Assembly (NCBI GenBank): GCA_013180625.2
Contig: SNVD02009169.1
Span: 248,001 to 312,000, forward strand
Direction of reading: 5' to 3'
Length of the DNA stretch: 64,000 bases
From: Boswellia sacra
Lineage: Eukaryota > Streptophyta > Magnoliopsida > Sapindales > Burseraceae
This document shows, piece after piece, positions 54,182-64,000 of the stretch. The notes beneath the pieces were generated by a model that was not told where the DNA came from, ran no database searches, and saw only the letters and a list, made by a program, of their open reading frames with translations. How positions within the stretch are numbered: the stretch's first letter is position 1; each line of letters starts with the position of its first letter. The position numbers and the translations under genes are program-made.

Positions 54182-55559
54182 TGATGAACACTTAAATATA
54201 TATATTTAATCAGAGTTTAGTTCATGATATTGCATTAATAGTGTCATTAAATTCCTCAACTTAAGCATATTTGTAGTCTTTACATCCTTTAAATTAACTT
54301 TCTCTTAATTTCGGTTTTCATTTAGGTTCGGTAAAATGGGCATAACCTTCTATTTATAGATCAGAATAGTGAAAATCTTAATGTTTTGGAAATTGAATTC
54401 AATTATCTACAAGATTGCATTTCACAAGTATCATCAAATTCGGCCTCTTAGTGGACCAAAATTGGGCTTGAATTGAACCTATCTACAGCCTCGGCCCAGC
54501 CTGACCATGCCTCAGTATTTTGACCATATATCTCAGAATACGTATCCAAATCATATGACTCAAGATGTTCTAGAAAGCTGAGAGAAATATCTACGACTTT
54601 CATGCAGACGTGTGATTAAAATTCTCAAAACTTCAATGTCAAAATTGGTGGTTAAAATCGGTTCACTTAATTACCCTAATTGTCAAAGTTGGTGCATCTA
54701 ATATTTGACAATTATGCCTTTGTAATTTGACAAGTTTGCCCCTGAATATATCTATAAATAGAGGTGCCTTGTCACCCATTAGGGCATCTGGCCTTGGCTG
54801 GAACATTTTGGCTTTGGCTAGGATCTTGTATTATGTTTTGTGTGTTTATGTTATTAATGAATTTCCTTTTTCTTATAATTTATTTTCTTTCTCTTATAAT
54901 GTCTTTCTAATTTCTCTCTTGCTAAGGTGAAAGGGGAAACCCTTGATATGAGAATAAGGATTCTCTAACCCTTAATATGTGCTTAATAATCATAATCTTA
55001 TGTTGTTTATATGATTTATATTTATTTTTTTAATCAATCTTGACACCGCTCGTAAAGTGGAGGTGTTGATCCATTGTAGACAATCCTTGGCACATCAAAT
55101 GCTTGGATCCTTTCTAGATGTCGTATGGTTCTTTCTTACCGACACGAATCTAGTTAGGAACCTTGATTTGTTATTAACATATGATGATTGGCACATTGGA
55201 TGCTTGAACCTATTTATAAAAAGCGGTATAAATATTGGTAACGAAGCAAATATAATTCATATAAATAAAATGGGTTGTTTATCCTTATTTGAATTATCAA
55301 GGGCGGATCCCCTAACCTTAGCTCTCATTATTATTGTGTGAATTTCTCTTGTGTTATTCTCATATATTATTTAAGAACTCGTTTTTTACTTATATTTGTT
55401 GATATTATCTTGCCACCCCTTTGAATCATCCACATCATATTTGCTTACTTATAGTTTGCAGCGCTAAAATCCCCTTCCTCGTGGATCGACCCCGGTCTCA
55501 CCGGTTTTATTACTTCGACACTCTTATACTTGGGAGACAATCCTTTTTCGTATGTGTCA
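54182..55559 (+). repeat. 5' LTR of gag-only element
   Basis: TGATGAACAC..GTATGTGTCA. A TATA box (TCTATAAATAGAG) at about 54749-54761 is followed by GTGCCTTGTCACCC. The open frame at 55057-55341 is repeated in the 3' LTR with changes and has no coding motif. Confidence 0.8.
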
Positions 55560-55565
55560 AGTTTT

Positions 55566-55582
55566 TGGCGCCGTTGCCGGGA
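55566..55582 (+). promoter_or_regulatory. primer-binding site, tRNA-Asp type
   Basis: TGGCGCCGTTGCCGGGA, the same primer site as the Athila-like element at 34437, showing that both belong to the same branch of Ty3-type elements. Confidence 0.8.
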
Positions 55583-55744
55583 AGGTAAAAATTGGCGTGC
55601 AAAATTATAAGTATTCTCTTTTCTCATTTTAGATCTTAATTTTCTTCTCTTTGTTGTGTGTTCATCTTTTCTTCTCTTTTCTTTTCTCTTTCTTGCATAT
55701 GTTCATCTTTTCTTTCTTTTTGCATTAGTTGGTAGAATTGTTAG

Positions 55745-57413
55745 GTGCCACTCATCTTCTTTGAAAAACATGCTCAAACCCAACCAAGAATATTGATGGA
55801 CTCCTTAAATCTTAGAAAAACTTGTGCACAATCATGCATAATCTTCCCTCGTGAGGCAAAATATTTCTACCATGAATCGGATTTCATTCAATTCTTACCC
55901 CACTTTCATGGCTTAGATGTTGAAAACCCATTTTTGCACTTGAGAGAATTTGAAGAGTTTTGCAATACTTATAATGACCTAAATTGTAGCATAAACATCT
56001 TTAGACTAAAGCTTTTTCCTTTTTCTTTAAAAGATAAAGCTAAAACATGGCTACAAAATCTTAGGTCAGAATCGATTAGCTCATGGGATGACATGCAACA
56101 ACAGTTTCTTAAAAAATTCTTTCCTCCCTATAGAAAAAATTCTCTTAAAGGGCAAATCATCAATTTCACTCAAAAATAAGGAGAGACCTTTTACCAATGT
56201 TGGGATAGGTATAAAGCATTGCTCAATACTTGTCCTCACCATGGTTTGGAAACATGGAGACTAGTGTTAATTTTCTATGAAGGTGTAACACATCAAGCTA
56301 GGCACATGGTAGATTTAATGTGTAATGAACAATTTGAAAACAAAGACCCTGATGAAGCTATGGATTACCTAGACTTACTAGCGAAAAATGCTCAAAACTG
56401 GAACAATGTTAGCACCTATGAGGTACCAAGAACATCTAGTAGAGGCATTTATAACATTAGGGAGAATTAAGATCATCATGCTAAATTTACATCCCTAGCT
56501 AGAAAAGTCGAGGATTTAGAAATGTGATCTATGCAATAAATTGTCTGTCACACTTGTAATTCTAGTGATCATCCTACGGATGATTGCCCAATTGTGCCTA
56601 CCTTTAGGAAAAGTCTCCATGAACAACCAATGTTTTCGACACTTTTTAAAGGTCAAATCCTAATCCTTATAAACACAATTTTGGATGGAAAAATCATTTG
56701 AATTTTGATTGGAGGAATGATAAATGAGCACAATCTTACCAACCTCCCTTTCAATCATATCAAAATTTTCAAAAATCTCATGATCATGCATCTTATGAGG
56801 ATCTCAAAAAAAAACATTGAATTCATTCATTGCAAAGCAAGAGGCTTTTAATAGTCAAGTTGCTCAAACTATGGCAAACTTGAATGATGCTCTTGAAATA
56901 CTTGCATTTGCACTTAATACTCATGAGACAGGTGAGTTCCCATCTCAATTAGAGCTAAACTTCATTAATCCACATGTAAGTAATCCAAATGGCCAACATC
57001 TAAACGGAGATTCGGCAAGTACTCTTCATGATGGTAAGGTTGATAAAGAATATATTCTTAATCCTTATGAGAAAGATGATGAATCAATCTTAAAGGGTAA
57101 GGAAGAGGTTAATAAACCTACACCTAACAAGGAAAAGATCGAATCCTTACTTATGCCCTCATGCCATCATGCAAAGGAACTTAACCAAAATTTTGACATT
57201 AATGAATTTTTCAAGCATGATGAAAATGACGAAGCTAATAGGACTAAAACTAATATGGAAGACTATATCCAAAATGAGACTTTTTCAAGTCCTTTAGAAA
57301 TCGGGTTAACTAGTTCATTTGAACCAAGTGTGGAACTAGAGCCCATTGCTTCTAAAGAATTCTCATTGCTTGATTTTGTACAGGTGAAGCAGATTAAGAG
57401 TTGGGAGCCATGA
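55745..57413 (+). pseudogene. Gag, three broken open stretches
   Basis: 55745-56179 holds a retrotransposon Gag domain: FHGLDVENPFLHLREFEEFC, then LFPFSLKDKAKTWL and SWDDMQQQFLKKFFPP. After a TAA at 56177 the same frame continues at 56219-56470 with ARHMVDLMCN. A zinc-finger-like CHTCNSSDHPTDDCP lies at 56552-56593, after stops at 56468 and 56525. 56817-57413 is a long open stretch of 198 codons rich in Asn, Glu and Ser, with no motif. Gag would form particles; this copy is broken by stops and frame changes. Confidence 0.72.
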
Positions 57414-59032
57414 TTTGAAAAAGGGCAGGAAGAAACATCCACACTCAAGAATGCATGCCTCAAGGACAAACAAACTCAATCAGTGGTAATCTCTTCCATT
57501 CTCAAAAATAAAAGAAAAAGAGAGGTACCACCTCAATGGCATATTTTTGACCGTGGTAAATTACTTTCGAAGAGATTCCTCTTTTGGCCTTTTTTCACGA
57601 CTAACCAAATTTTATCCGTTTGTGCCATATTTTCATTTTTATTCTTGATTTTTGCTATCATTTATAGTTTGTTCTTATTTTATGTTATGTGCTTTTATTT
57701 TATTTGTGTGTTTGTATTTTGTTTTCCGATCAAGTGGCAAATATGGTACTCCGTGACTTTTAAAGTCGGTTTTTCAGTTCCCTAAAAATTGTTGCTCACC
57801 TTGCATCCATTTTCTTTTCTTCTCTCTCATTTTCTCCATAGTCTTAGGAATCTGACTCAAAACGACCCTGTTTGCTAGTTTATAAGAAAACTCGATGGGA
57901 AGCATATCCCCAACTCATAGAAGGTGTTTAAGCCGTTTCTGGACGTAAAACCATAGGAAGATGTGAGCCACAGTCACAACTACCTATACACATGCATGTG
58001 TGCCATCAATTTTAAATTTATTATCTTTTATTTTATTTGTAGCATTTTATTTTATGAGTTTTTCAGGTCATCTCTCTTGAATAACAAAAGCTTCAGGTAA
58101 TGCCTCTTATGCTTTCTCTCTACATTTAAACATTGAGGACAATGTTTCATTTGGTTGAGGGGGAAGGATAGTAGCATAAGTGTGCCTTGAATTTTCTTTT
58201 CCTAAAAAAAAAAGGTGAGTTAGTAATTAGATTCAGAGTGCGGTGTAAGGAGTTCAAATCCTCTTGAGACGCATTCTGGGTCAGGAATGACAGAGTAGGG
58301 AGGACCAGTTTGAACTCTTGACACCCATTCTAACCAATTTGTCATTTTATTTTTGCATTTTTGAAGACTTATTTGATATTATTTAGTTTTGATTTTTGAA
58401 TTTTTTAACAAGGAGGTCCTATTCACTTCACATTTAATTATTCAAATCTATGAACTCTCACAACCTTACCATTTAATAAACTGTATGCTTATGTAGTCGT
58501 TGAGCAAGTATCTACGAACCTTTCTTCACACACACACATACCTTGATGCATGATTGTGGGTGGCAAAATGAAATGTTACAATATTTGAGTTCTTTTGTTT
58601 TGTTTAGGATAACAACAAAAGGAAGGGGAAAGTAAAAAAAAAAAAAGTGAAAAAAAAAGAAGAAGAAGTGAAAAAAAAAGAGAGAGCAATTGTGGATAAG
58701 TTTGGTCTCGTAGCCTCCTTAATTCGAGCAATTAAGCCCGAGGGGTGCCTCAACACCTAATACCCTAAGACCAACTGGTTTGGGAGTTATTGGCCCAAAG
58801 TTCGCTACATGGATTAAGGAGAAAGCTTAATGGGATTGAACATTACACTATCCACAAGTTTCTAAGCAAAAATAAAGCATCGACAACCCGAGTCGTTAAG
58901 CTCGTAAGGGGTGTCTTAACACCTAATGCCCTAAGGCCAACTAGTCTGGGAGTCATTAGCCTAAGGCTCGCTACATGGGTTAAAGATGCATTCTTTCAAA
59001 AAAGAAAGAAGAGAAAAAGAAAAGAATATATA

Positions 59033-59072
<40 letters not shown>

Positions 59073-59373
59073 TATATAATGAATGAATGCTCCTTACCTA
59101 AGGTTGTTAGCCTTAATAAATATTAGAACTGATATGGCTTCTTTCTAATAAGCCCCATAGTCATGTGTTGACTGAGCACAAAAAGGAGGTTTATTGATAT
59201 CTTGACTGAAGGGTACGTGAGTCATATAAAAAAAATCAGTTGAGAGTTTGTTTATTTGGATAAAATCAAGGAGAGTGCAATAAATGACCACCTTGGATGT
59301 AAAATTCTATAAATCACTTCTAAATAATAACGCTTTAATTGCTAGGGACTAGCAATAAGCTAGTTGGGCGGTG
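57414..59373 (+). other. post-gag non-coding region of gag-only element
   Basis: Holds three blocks shared with the Athila-like element, an imperfect 100-bp direct duplication (58709-58805 and 58868-58985, both with CTCGCTACATGG-like ends), A-rich tracts (58630-58680) and an (AT)n microsatellite at about 59026-59080. The frame 57483-57785 is hydrophobic, but I see no domain. Confidence 0.5.
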
Positions 59374-60750
59374 TGATGAACACTTAAATATGTATGTTTA
59401 ATCAGAGTTAGTTCATCATATTGTATTAATAGTGTCATTAAATTCCTCAACTTAAGCATATTTGTAGTCTTTACATCCTTTGAATTAACTTTCTCTTAAT
59501 TTCAGTTTTGATATAGGTTCGGTAAAATGGGCATAACTTTCTATTTATAGATCATAATGGTACAAATCTTAATGTTTTGGAAACCAGATTCAATTATCTA
59601 AAGATTCCATTTCACAAGTATCATCAAATTCGGGCTCTTAATGGACCAAAATTGGGCCTGAAATGAACCTATCTATAGCCTCAACCCAGCCTGACCATGC
59701 CTCAATATTTTGACCATATCTCTCAGAATATGTATCCAAATCATATGAATCAAGATGTTTTAGAAATCTGAGAGAAATATCTACAACTTTCATGAAGACA
59801 TGTGATTAAAATTCTTAAAAATTCAATGTCAAAATTGGTGGTCAAAGTCAGTTCACCTAATTACCCCAATTGTCAAAGTTGGTGAATCTAATATTTGACA
59901 ATTATTCCTTTGTATTTTGACAAGTTTGCCCCTGAATGTATCTATAAATAGAGGTGCCTTGTCACCCATTAGGGCATCTTGGCCTTGGCTGGAACATTTC
60001 GGCTTTGGCTAGGATCTTGTATTGTGTTTTGTGTGTTTATGTTATTAATGAATTTCCTTTTTCTTATAATTTATTTTCTTTCTCTTATAATGTCTTTCTA
60101 ATTTCTCTCTTGCTAAGGTGAAAGGGTGAAACCCTTGATATGAGAGTAAGGATTCTCTAACCCTTAATATGTGCTTAATAATCATAATCTTATGTTGTTT
60201 ATATGATTTATATTTATCTTCTTAATCAATCTTGACACCACTCGTAAAGTGGAGGTTTTGATCCATTGTAGACAATCCTTGGCACATCAAATGCTTGGAT
60301 CCTTTCTAGATGTCGCATGGTTCTTTCTTACCAACATGAATCTAGTTAGGAACCTTGATTTGTTGTCGACATATGATGATTGGCACATTGGATGCTTGAA
60401 CCCATTTACAAGAAGTGGTATAAATATTAGTAACGAAGCAAATATAATTCATATAATAAAATGGGTTGTTTATCCTTATTTGAATTATCAAGGGCGGCTC
60501 CCCTAACCTTAGTTCTCATTATTATTGTGTGAATTTCTCTTGTGTTATTCTCATATATTATTTAAGAACTCGTTTTTTACTTATATTTGTTGATATTATC
60601 TTGCCATCCCTTTGAATCATCCATATCATATTTGCTTACTTATAGTTTGTAGCGCTAAAATCTCCTTCCTTGTGGATTGACCCCGGTCTCACCGGGTTTA
60701 TTACTTCGACACTCCTATACTTGGGAGACAATCCTTTTTCGGATGTGTCA
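59374..60750 (+). repeat. 3' LTR of gag-only element
   Basis: Partner of 54182-55559, same length to one base, ending GGATGTGTCA before the duplicated ATGGC. The preceding purine tract is weak (GGGCGGTG). Confidence 0.8.
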
Positions 60751-61420
60751 ATGGCTTGAATATTATTGATATTCTATACTTGACTAATATTTGATGCCTA
60801 ATTGTGGAATCAGCTCAATGACTTTTTGCTTTCAAGGAAGTGCATTTGGTTTTTGCTCTACTTTCAGGATTTGGTTTGGTGTTTGCTCTATTGGGGATGC
60901 AATTGTATATTCCTTTAGGGAATTCTAAGCACCATTTAGGATCCATGGTATTTTGTTAGGAATTTATCTTGTACTTTGTTATTGTGATTCTACGTCTTCT
61001 AGGGGTGTAAACGTGAATCTACGCTAAGATCTCTGGGGGTTTCTGTGTCATTTTGCACCTTTGGGTGTCTCTAGTGATTTTAGTTTTTGCCTGTTCCAGG
61101 CAAGACTTTGTGCTCCATTCAATGGATTTCCTATACCGCCTCATGGTTTTTAAGGTGAGTCACACTGTCTAGGTAGCAACTCACGCTTTCAGCAACTTGA
61201 AATATAATTTGCGCCTTTAATGAATTGAACTAATTTGAGCTGAGATTTGCATCTTAGTTTTCGCACCTTCAGTGACTCACATTGAGAATTGCACCTTTGA
61301 TGACTAGAACCTAGATTTCTGCCTTCGATAACTTGAAATGGAATTTACACCTTCAACGACTTGAGATTTGTGCCTTTGGCTACTTGGACTAGAAGCTATG
61401 CCTTTGGCAATTTGAACTAA
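60751..61420 (+). repeat. minisatellite remnant, 30-bp type
   Basis: From about 61190 to 61420, imperfect units of some 30 bp built on TTTGCACCTTTGGTGACTTGAA repeat about seven times. The same type occurs inside the 1.03-kb array (44990-45240 and equivalents). The sequence joins smoothly to 54176 when the gag-only element is removed, so this is the right-hand continuation of the array locus. Confidence 0.55.
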
Positions 61421-61813
61421 CACTACAAGAAATTTTGAAATACTTGACACATTAACTTTTATATATTTGACCATTTTTTCTAAAACCGTAAAATATGATG
61501 CACCAAAAAAAAGTCAACATACTTTTTGCTTATATTTGACACTATTAATTTTTATTTTATTTATGAATTTGCCATCCTATATATATATATATATATATAT
61601 TATGTTTTCATTTCCTTTTGCCCTAAATCGTTTTCCCTCCACTCTTTCTGTCGTTCCCTCACTTTCTCCCTCACTCGGTCTTCTCTCTTTCTCCATCACC
61701 GGTTTCTCTCAAGTTCATGTAAGCTTCTCTTCTCTTTTTGTACTGTTTGTTTGGTTTCTGGGAAAGAACGAGAGAAAAGAAAAGTGGGGTGCTACCGTTT
61801 GACTTGGGAAATA
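61421..61813 (+). mobile_element. CACTA-type terminus and leader
   Basis: CACTACAAGAAA at 61421-61432 matches the CACTA superfamily terminal repeat, directly after the minisatellite. Short repeated motifs around ATATTTGACAC / TTTGACC follow (61440-61550), then an AT run (61578-61602), then a CT-rich 5'-UTR-like stretch (61610-61700). If it is a true end, the following gene fragments could be cargo of a CACTA element extending beyond the window. Confidence 0.4.
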
Positions 61814-64000
61814 ATGGATTACCTGAATCATGGCGTATGTGTTGGGTTGGTGTTGCTGCTGCTGGCTACTCTAACGTTGCCGTTTTGTGCTGGCGAGACT
61901 GACCTTCGTGATGGTATTTTTTTTTTGAGAGGATGATTATGGGGTGTGTTTGTTTCTCGGGAAAGTTTGTTCCTTTCTCATGGTCATGCCTGTTATTCAC
62001 TTATTTGCTTATTTTTTTAATACTTCTAAACACGGAGCGGAGGTTGTCTGTGGTGTCATTTTGTATTTATTTGTTTTTCAAACAAATAAACAGAGATTGG
62101 ATCTGGATGGGAGGCCGATAAGGCCGATGACGATATGCATGATCGGCGCCGGAGGTTTCATCGGTTCTCACCTCTGTGAGAAGGTTCTTTACGAGATGCC
62201 GCATAAGATTCTCGCTCTCGATGTTTATAACGACAAGATCAGGCACTTGCTTGAACCAGAGTCGTCCATTTGGACCAAGCGGATCCAATTCCACCGACTC
62301 AACATTAAGCACGATTCTCGCCTTGAAGGCCTAATCAAGATGGCAGATCTGGTAATGACCTTAGCACTTCGATCTGTCTTCTCTCTTTCTTGCATTTCTT
62401 GGAATTTTTCTCACAATGCGGTATCGTCTTGGTGATTTAATGGTGATTTTGGGATAATAGTGGAGGTGTAGATGATTAATCTTGCAGCGATCTACACTCC
62501 GGCGGATTACAACACTCGTCCTCTTGATACTATCTATAGCAACTTTATCGACGCGCTTCCAGTGGTAAGCAACCTCTTCTAGTGTATTTATTTTGTAAGA
62601 TTTTTTATCTTTGGCTAAATTTTTAATTTTTAGTTACTTCTTCTATGATAAAATAATGAAAGGGATATTTTTTCAATTGCTTGTTCGTAAAGTTAAGATT
62701 TTTTAAAGTTCTGTAATCGACTATGGAAATTTCCTTCTAATAAACTCAAGGACCTTTTTTTTTCGCTTGTTTTATCTCCCAGTTGTGGCTTTAAATAGTT
62801 TGTATTTCTCTCTGGAGTTCCCACTTCTTGACAAATGGCAACCTTTGGGAGGAGACCCATGTGGAGATTCGTGGCAAGGTGTCATCTGTGTTTTCTCTAA
62901 TGTAACGGAATTATATGTTTCACTTCGTTTATTTATTTATTTTTGGTGTTTTGATTATTATTTTGACGCTTCTACATAAGATTGTGTGAGCCCTTTGGTT
63001 GGATTTACAGAAAACTACATTGGATGAATTTGGGAGGAGTTTTGACTGATACCTTGGGAGACCTCGAGTCAATCATAAATATGTGAGTAGCAGTCACTTT
63101 CCTATGAAAGTTCTAAACAATTTCTTCGAATATGTCTCATGTAAACATTGTTTAGTACTGGCATTCATGATGAAAGTTCTTAATTTTTTTTCTGTACTAT
63201 TTTATGAAGCAGTGATTTGAGCAACAATCACATTAGGGGGAGTATTCCAACCAACTTGCCCCTTACCATAAGAAATTTGTATGTTTGAACATCAGTCATT
63301 CTTGTATCCAAAGTTTAGCAAGCTTTTCTGCTGTTCGTCTGCATGCACAAATCCTTGAATAAATTATTGCTGTTCTTCTGTTTTGTAGTTCCCTTGCAGA
63401 TAATAACTTCTGTGGAGGCATCCCTCAAACATTGTCCATGTTAACACAATTGTTGGATTTGTAAGTATTGAGTAAACTTGCTTATCTGGTGTCATATTGT
63501 CAAGTTGATATTATTTTGGAATAATATTTCTCTTCATATACCTTTATTCTCATCAGGTCCTTAGGCAACAACCCGTTGAGCGGAGGAATACCTTATGCCT
63601 TTCAACAGCTCACAGCTCTAATAAATTCGTAGGCAATTTCTGTTCAGTTACACTTTTTTCCTTATATTGTTGTTTTAGTATTTGGTTATGATCATATATT
63701 ATGGTGTAGAGACCTGTCAGCTAACAATTTGAGTGGTCAACTGCCTCCTTCAATGGCTGGTTTGTCATCAATCACCACATTGTAAGTACAATCTTAATAG
63801 TTAATGCAATGAGAGAATATGTTGACTACCAATTTATCCTTTAATTCTATACGTACTTATGGATTGCAGGCACCTGCAGAACAATAAGCTTATTGGGACC
63901 CTTGATGTTCTAAAGGATCTTCACCTAAATGATCTGTACCTACCTCACCTCCTCTGTTTTTCACTTGTTTTATCAGTTTCATTACAGAAAAATGCAGTTT
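61814..64000 (+). CDS. STRUBBELIG-receptor-family-like LRR receptor kinase, 5' part
   Basis: Exons: 61814-61913 (signal peptide, VGLVLLLLATLTLPFCAG), 62783-62912, 63011-63082, 63213-63278, 63389-63460, 63557-63628, 63710-63781, 63870-63935; the gene runs past the window end. Exon 2 joins in phase and carries the SRF N-terminal motif GGDPCGDSWQGV. From exon 3 on, each exon of 66-72 nt encodes one leucine-rich repeat (DLSNNHIRGSIP, LADNNFCGGIP and so on), the classic LRR gene layout. SRF proteins are plasma-membrane receptor-like kinases. The donor after exon 2 reads ATATGT instead of GTATGT, and intron 1 holds foreign exons, so the gene may be a pseudogene or captured copy. Confidence 0.75.
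62094..62564 (+). pseudogene. AXS-like: UDP-apiose/UDP-xylose synthase fragment, two exons
   Basis: Exon 62094-62351 (86 codons) and exon 62472-62564 (31 codons) are free of stops and joined by a GT-AG intron. They encode the N-terminal Rossmann fold of AXS: PMTICMIGAGGFIGSHLCEK with the NAD-binding GxGGFIG, then LALDVYNDKI, RLNIKHDSRLEGLIKMADL, and TPADYNTRPLDTIYSNF. AXS converts UDP-glucuronate to UDP-apiose and UDP-xylose in the cytosol. The start codon and all later exons are missing. It lies in the first intron of the receptor gene in the same orientation, so it is a captured gene fragment with its intron, i.e. copied at DNA level. Confidence 0.82.

Larger units (their letters stand above)
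54182..60750 (+). mobile_element. gag-only Ty3-type LTR element (sister of the Athila-like element)
   Basis: LTRs at 54182-55559 and 59374-60750 (1378 and 1377 bp), Asp-type primer site at 55566, and a perfect 5-bp duplication ATGGC (54177-54181 and 60751-60755). Internal DNA (3.8 kb) encodes Gag only; protease, RT, RNase H and integrase are absent. The region after Gag shares blocks with the Athila-like element (57842-57990; 58122-58165; 58247-58345). LTRs differ by a few percent, so it is older than the Athila-like element. Confidence 0.85.

Noticed and set aside
61814..62351. In-frame fusion of the receptor signal peptide to the AXS fragment
   Set aside because: A CAG acceptor precedes the AXS exon, but joining at 61913/62094 gives the wrong reading phase.
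62905..62925. U12-type AT-AC intron explaining the ATATGT donor
   Set aside because: U12 donors read ATATCCTT and need AC ends; here the intron ends in CAG.

Overview
This window is nuclear DNA of a flowering plant, most likely a eudicot. The evidence is intron-split plant genes (cinnamyl-alcohol-dehydrogenase-like, STRUBBELIG-type receptor, UDP-apiose/xylose synthase), plant tRNA primer sites (initiator Met and Asp), and plant-type LTR retrotransposons, Mutator-, hAT- and CACTA-type transposons and endogenous pararetroviruses. It is AT-rich and repeat-dominated. Almost every gene-like region is broken; only the receptor gene entering at the right edge might still be real, and even that has a damaged splice donor.

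Layout. 1-943: a CACTA-type terminus next to an unidentified minus-strand gene fragment. 1788-12805: three decayed pararetrovirus (Caulimoviridae) segments, one minus-strand 3' piece and two plus-strand genomes joined head to tail, the second ending in a promoter and Met-type primer sites. 12806-22660: a cluster of three cinnamyl-alcohol-dehydrogenase-like (CAD) remnants. CAD copy 1 (+) is split by two non-autonomous copia-type elements in opposite orientation, copy 2 (-) has frameshifts, and a third is only promoter plus exon 1. 22661-27325: intergenic DNA with three foldback/MITE-like elements. 27326-33020: a degenerate Mutator-like element (minus-strand transposase plus a small GRF zinc-finger gene) with a 146-bp foldback inserted. 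33021-44806: an Athila-like Ty3/gypsy element. 44807-49410: a 1.03-kb tandem repeat array. 49411-54109: a decayed hAT element. 54182-60750: a second, gag-only Ty3-type element with a perfect ATGGC target duplication. 60751-61420: continuation of the minisatellite. 61421-end: a CACTA-type terminus followed by the 5' half of an LRR receptor-kinase gene whose first intron holds two exons of a UDP-apiose/xylose synthase gene.

The most interesting object is the Athila-like element at 33021-44806. Between integrase and the 3' LTR, where such elements have an env-like or non-coding region, it carries two cargo genes. The first is an intact 184-codon ORF for a small basic cysteine-rich protein (39604-40158) whose motif order recalls the nucleic-acid-binding/silencing-suppressor proteins of carlavirus-like RNA viruses. 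The second is a full-length intronless LONELY GUY (LOG) cytokinin-activating enzyme gene (40766-41416), complete with its PGGYGTLGE motif but carrying two compensating single-base indels. Between them lies a 67-bp tandem repeat that forms hairpins with a compensatory base-pair change. The sister element at 54182-60750 shares short blocks around these genes but lacks both. A retrotransposon carrying a hormone-activating enzyme together with a virus-like small RNA-binding protein is not something I know to be described; this is from memory, not from a search.
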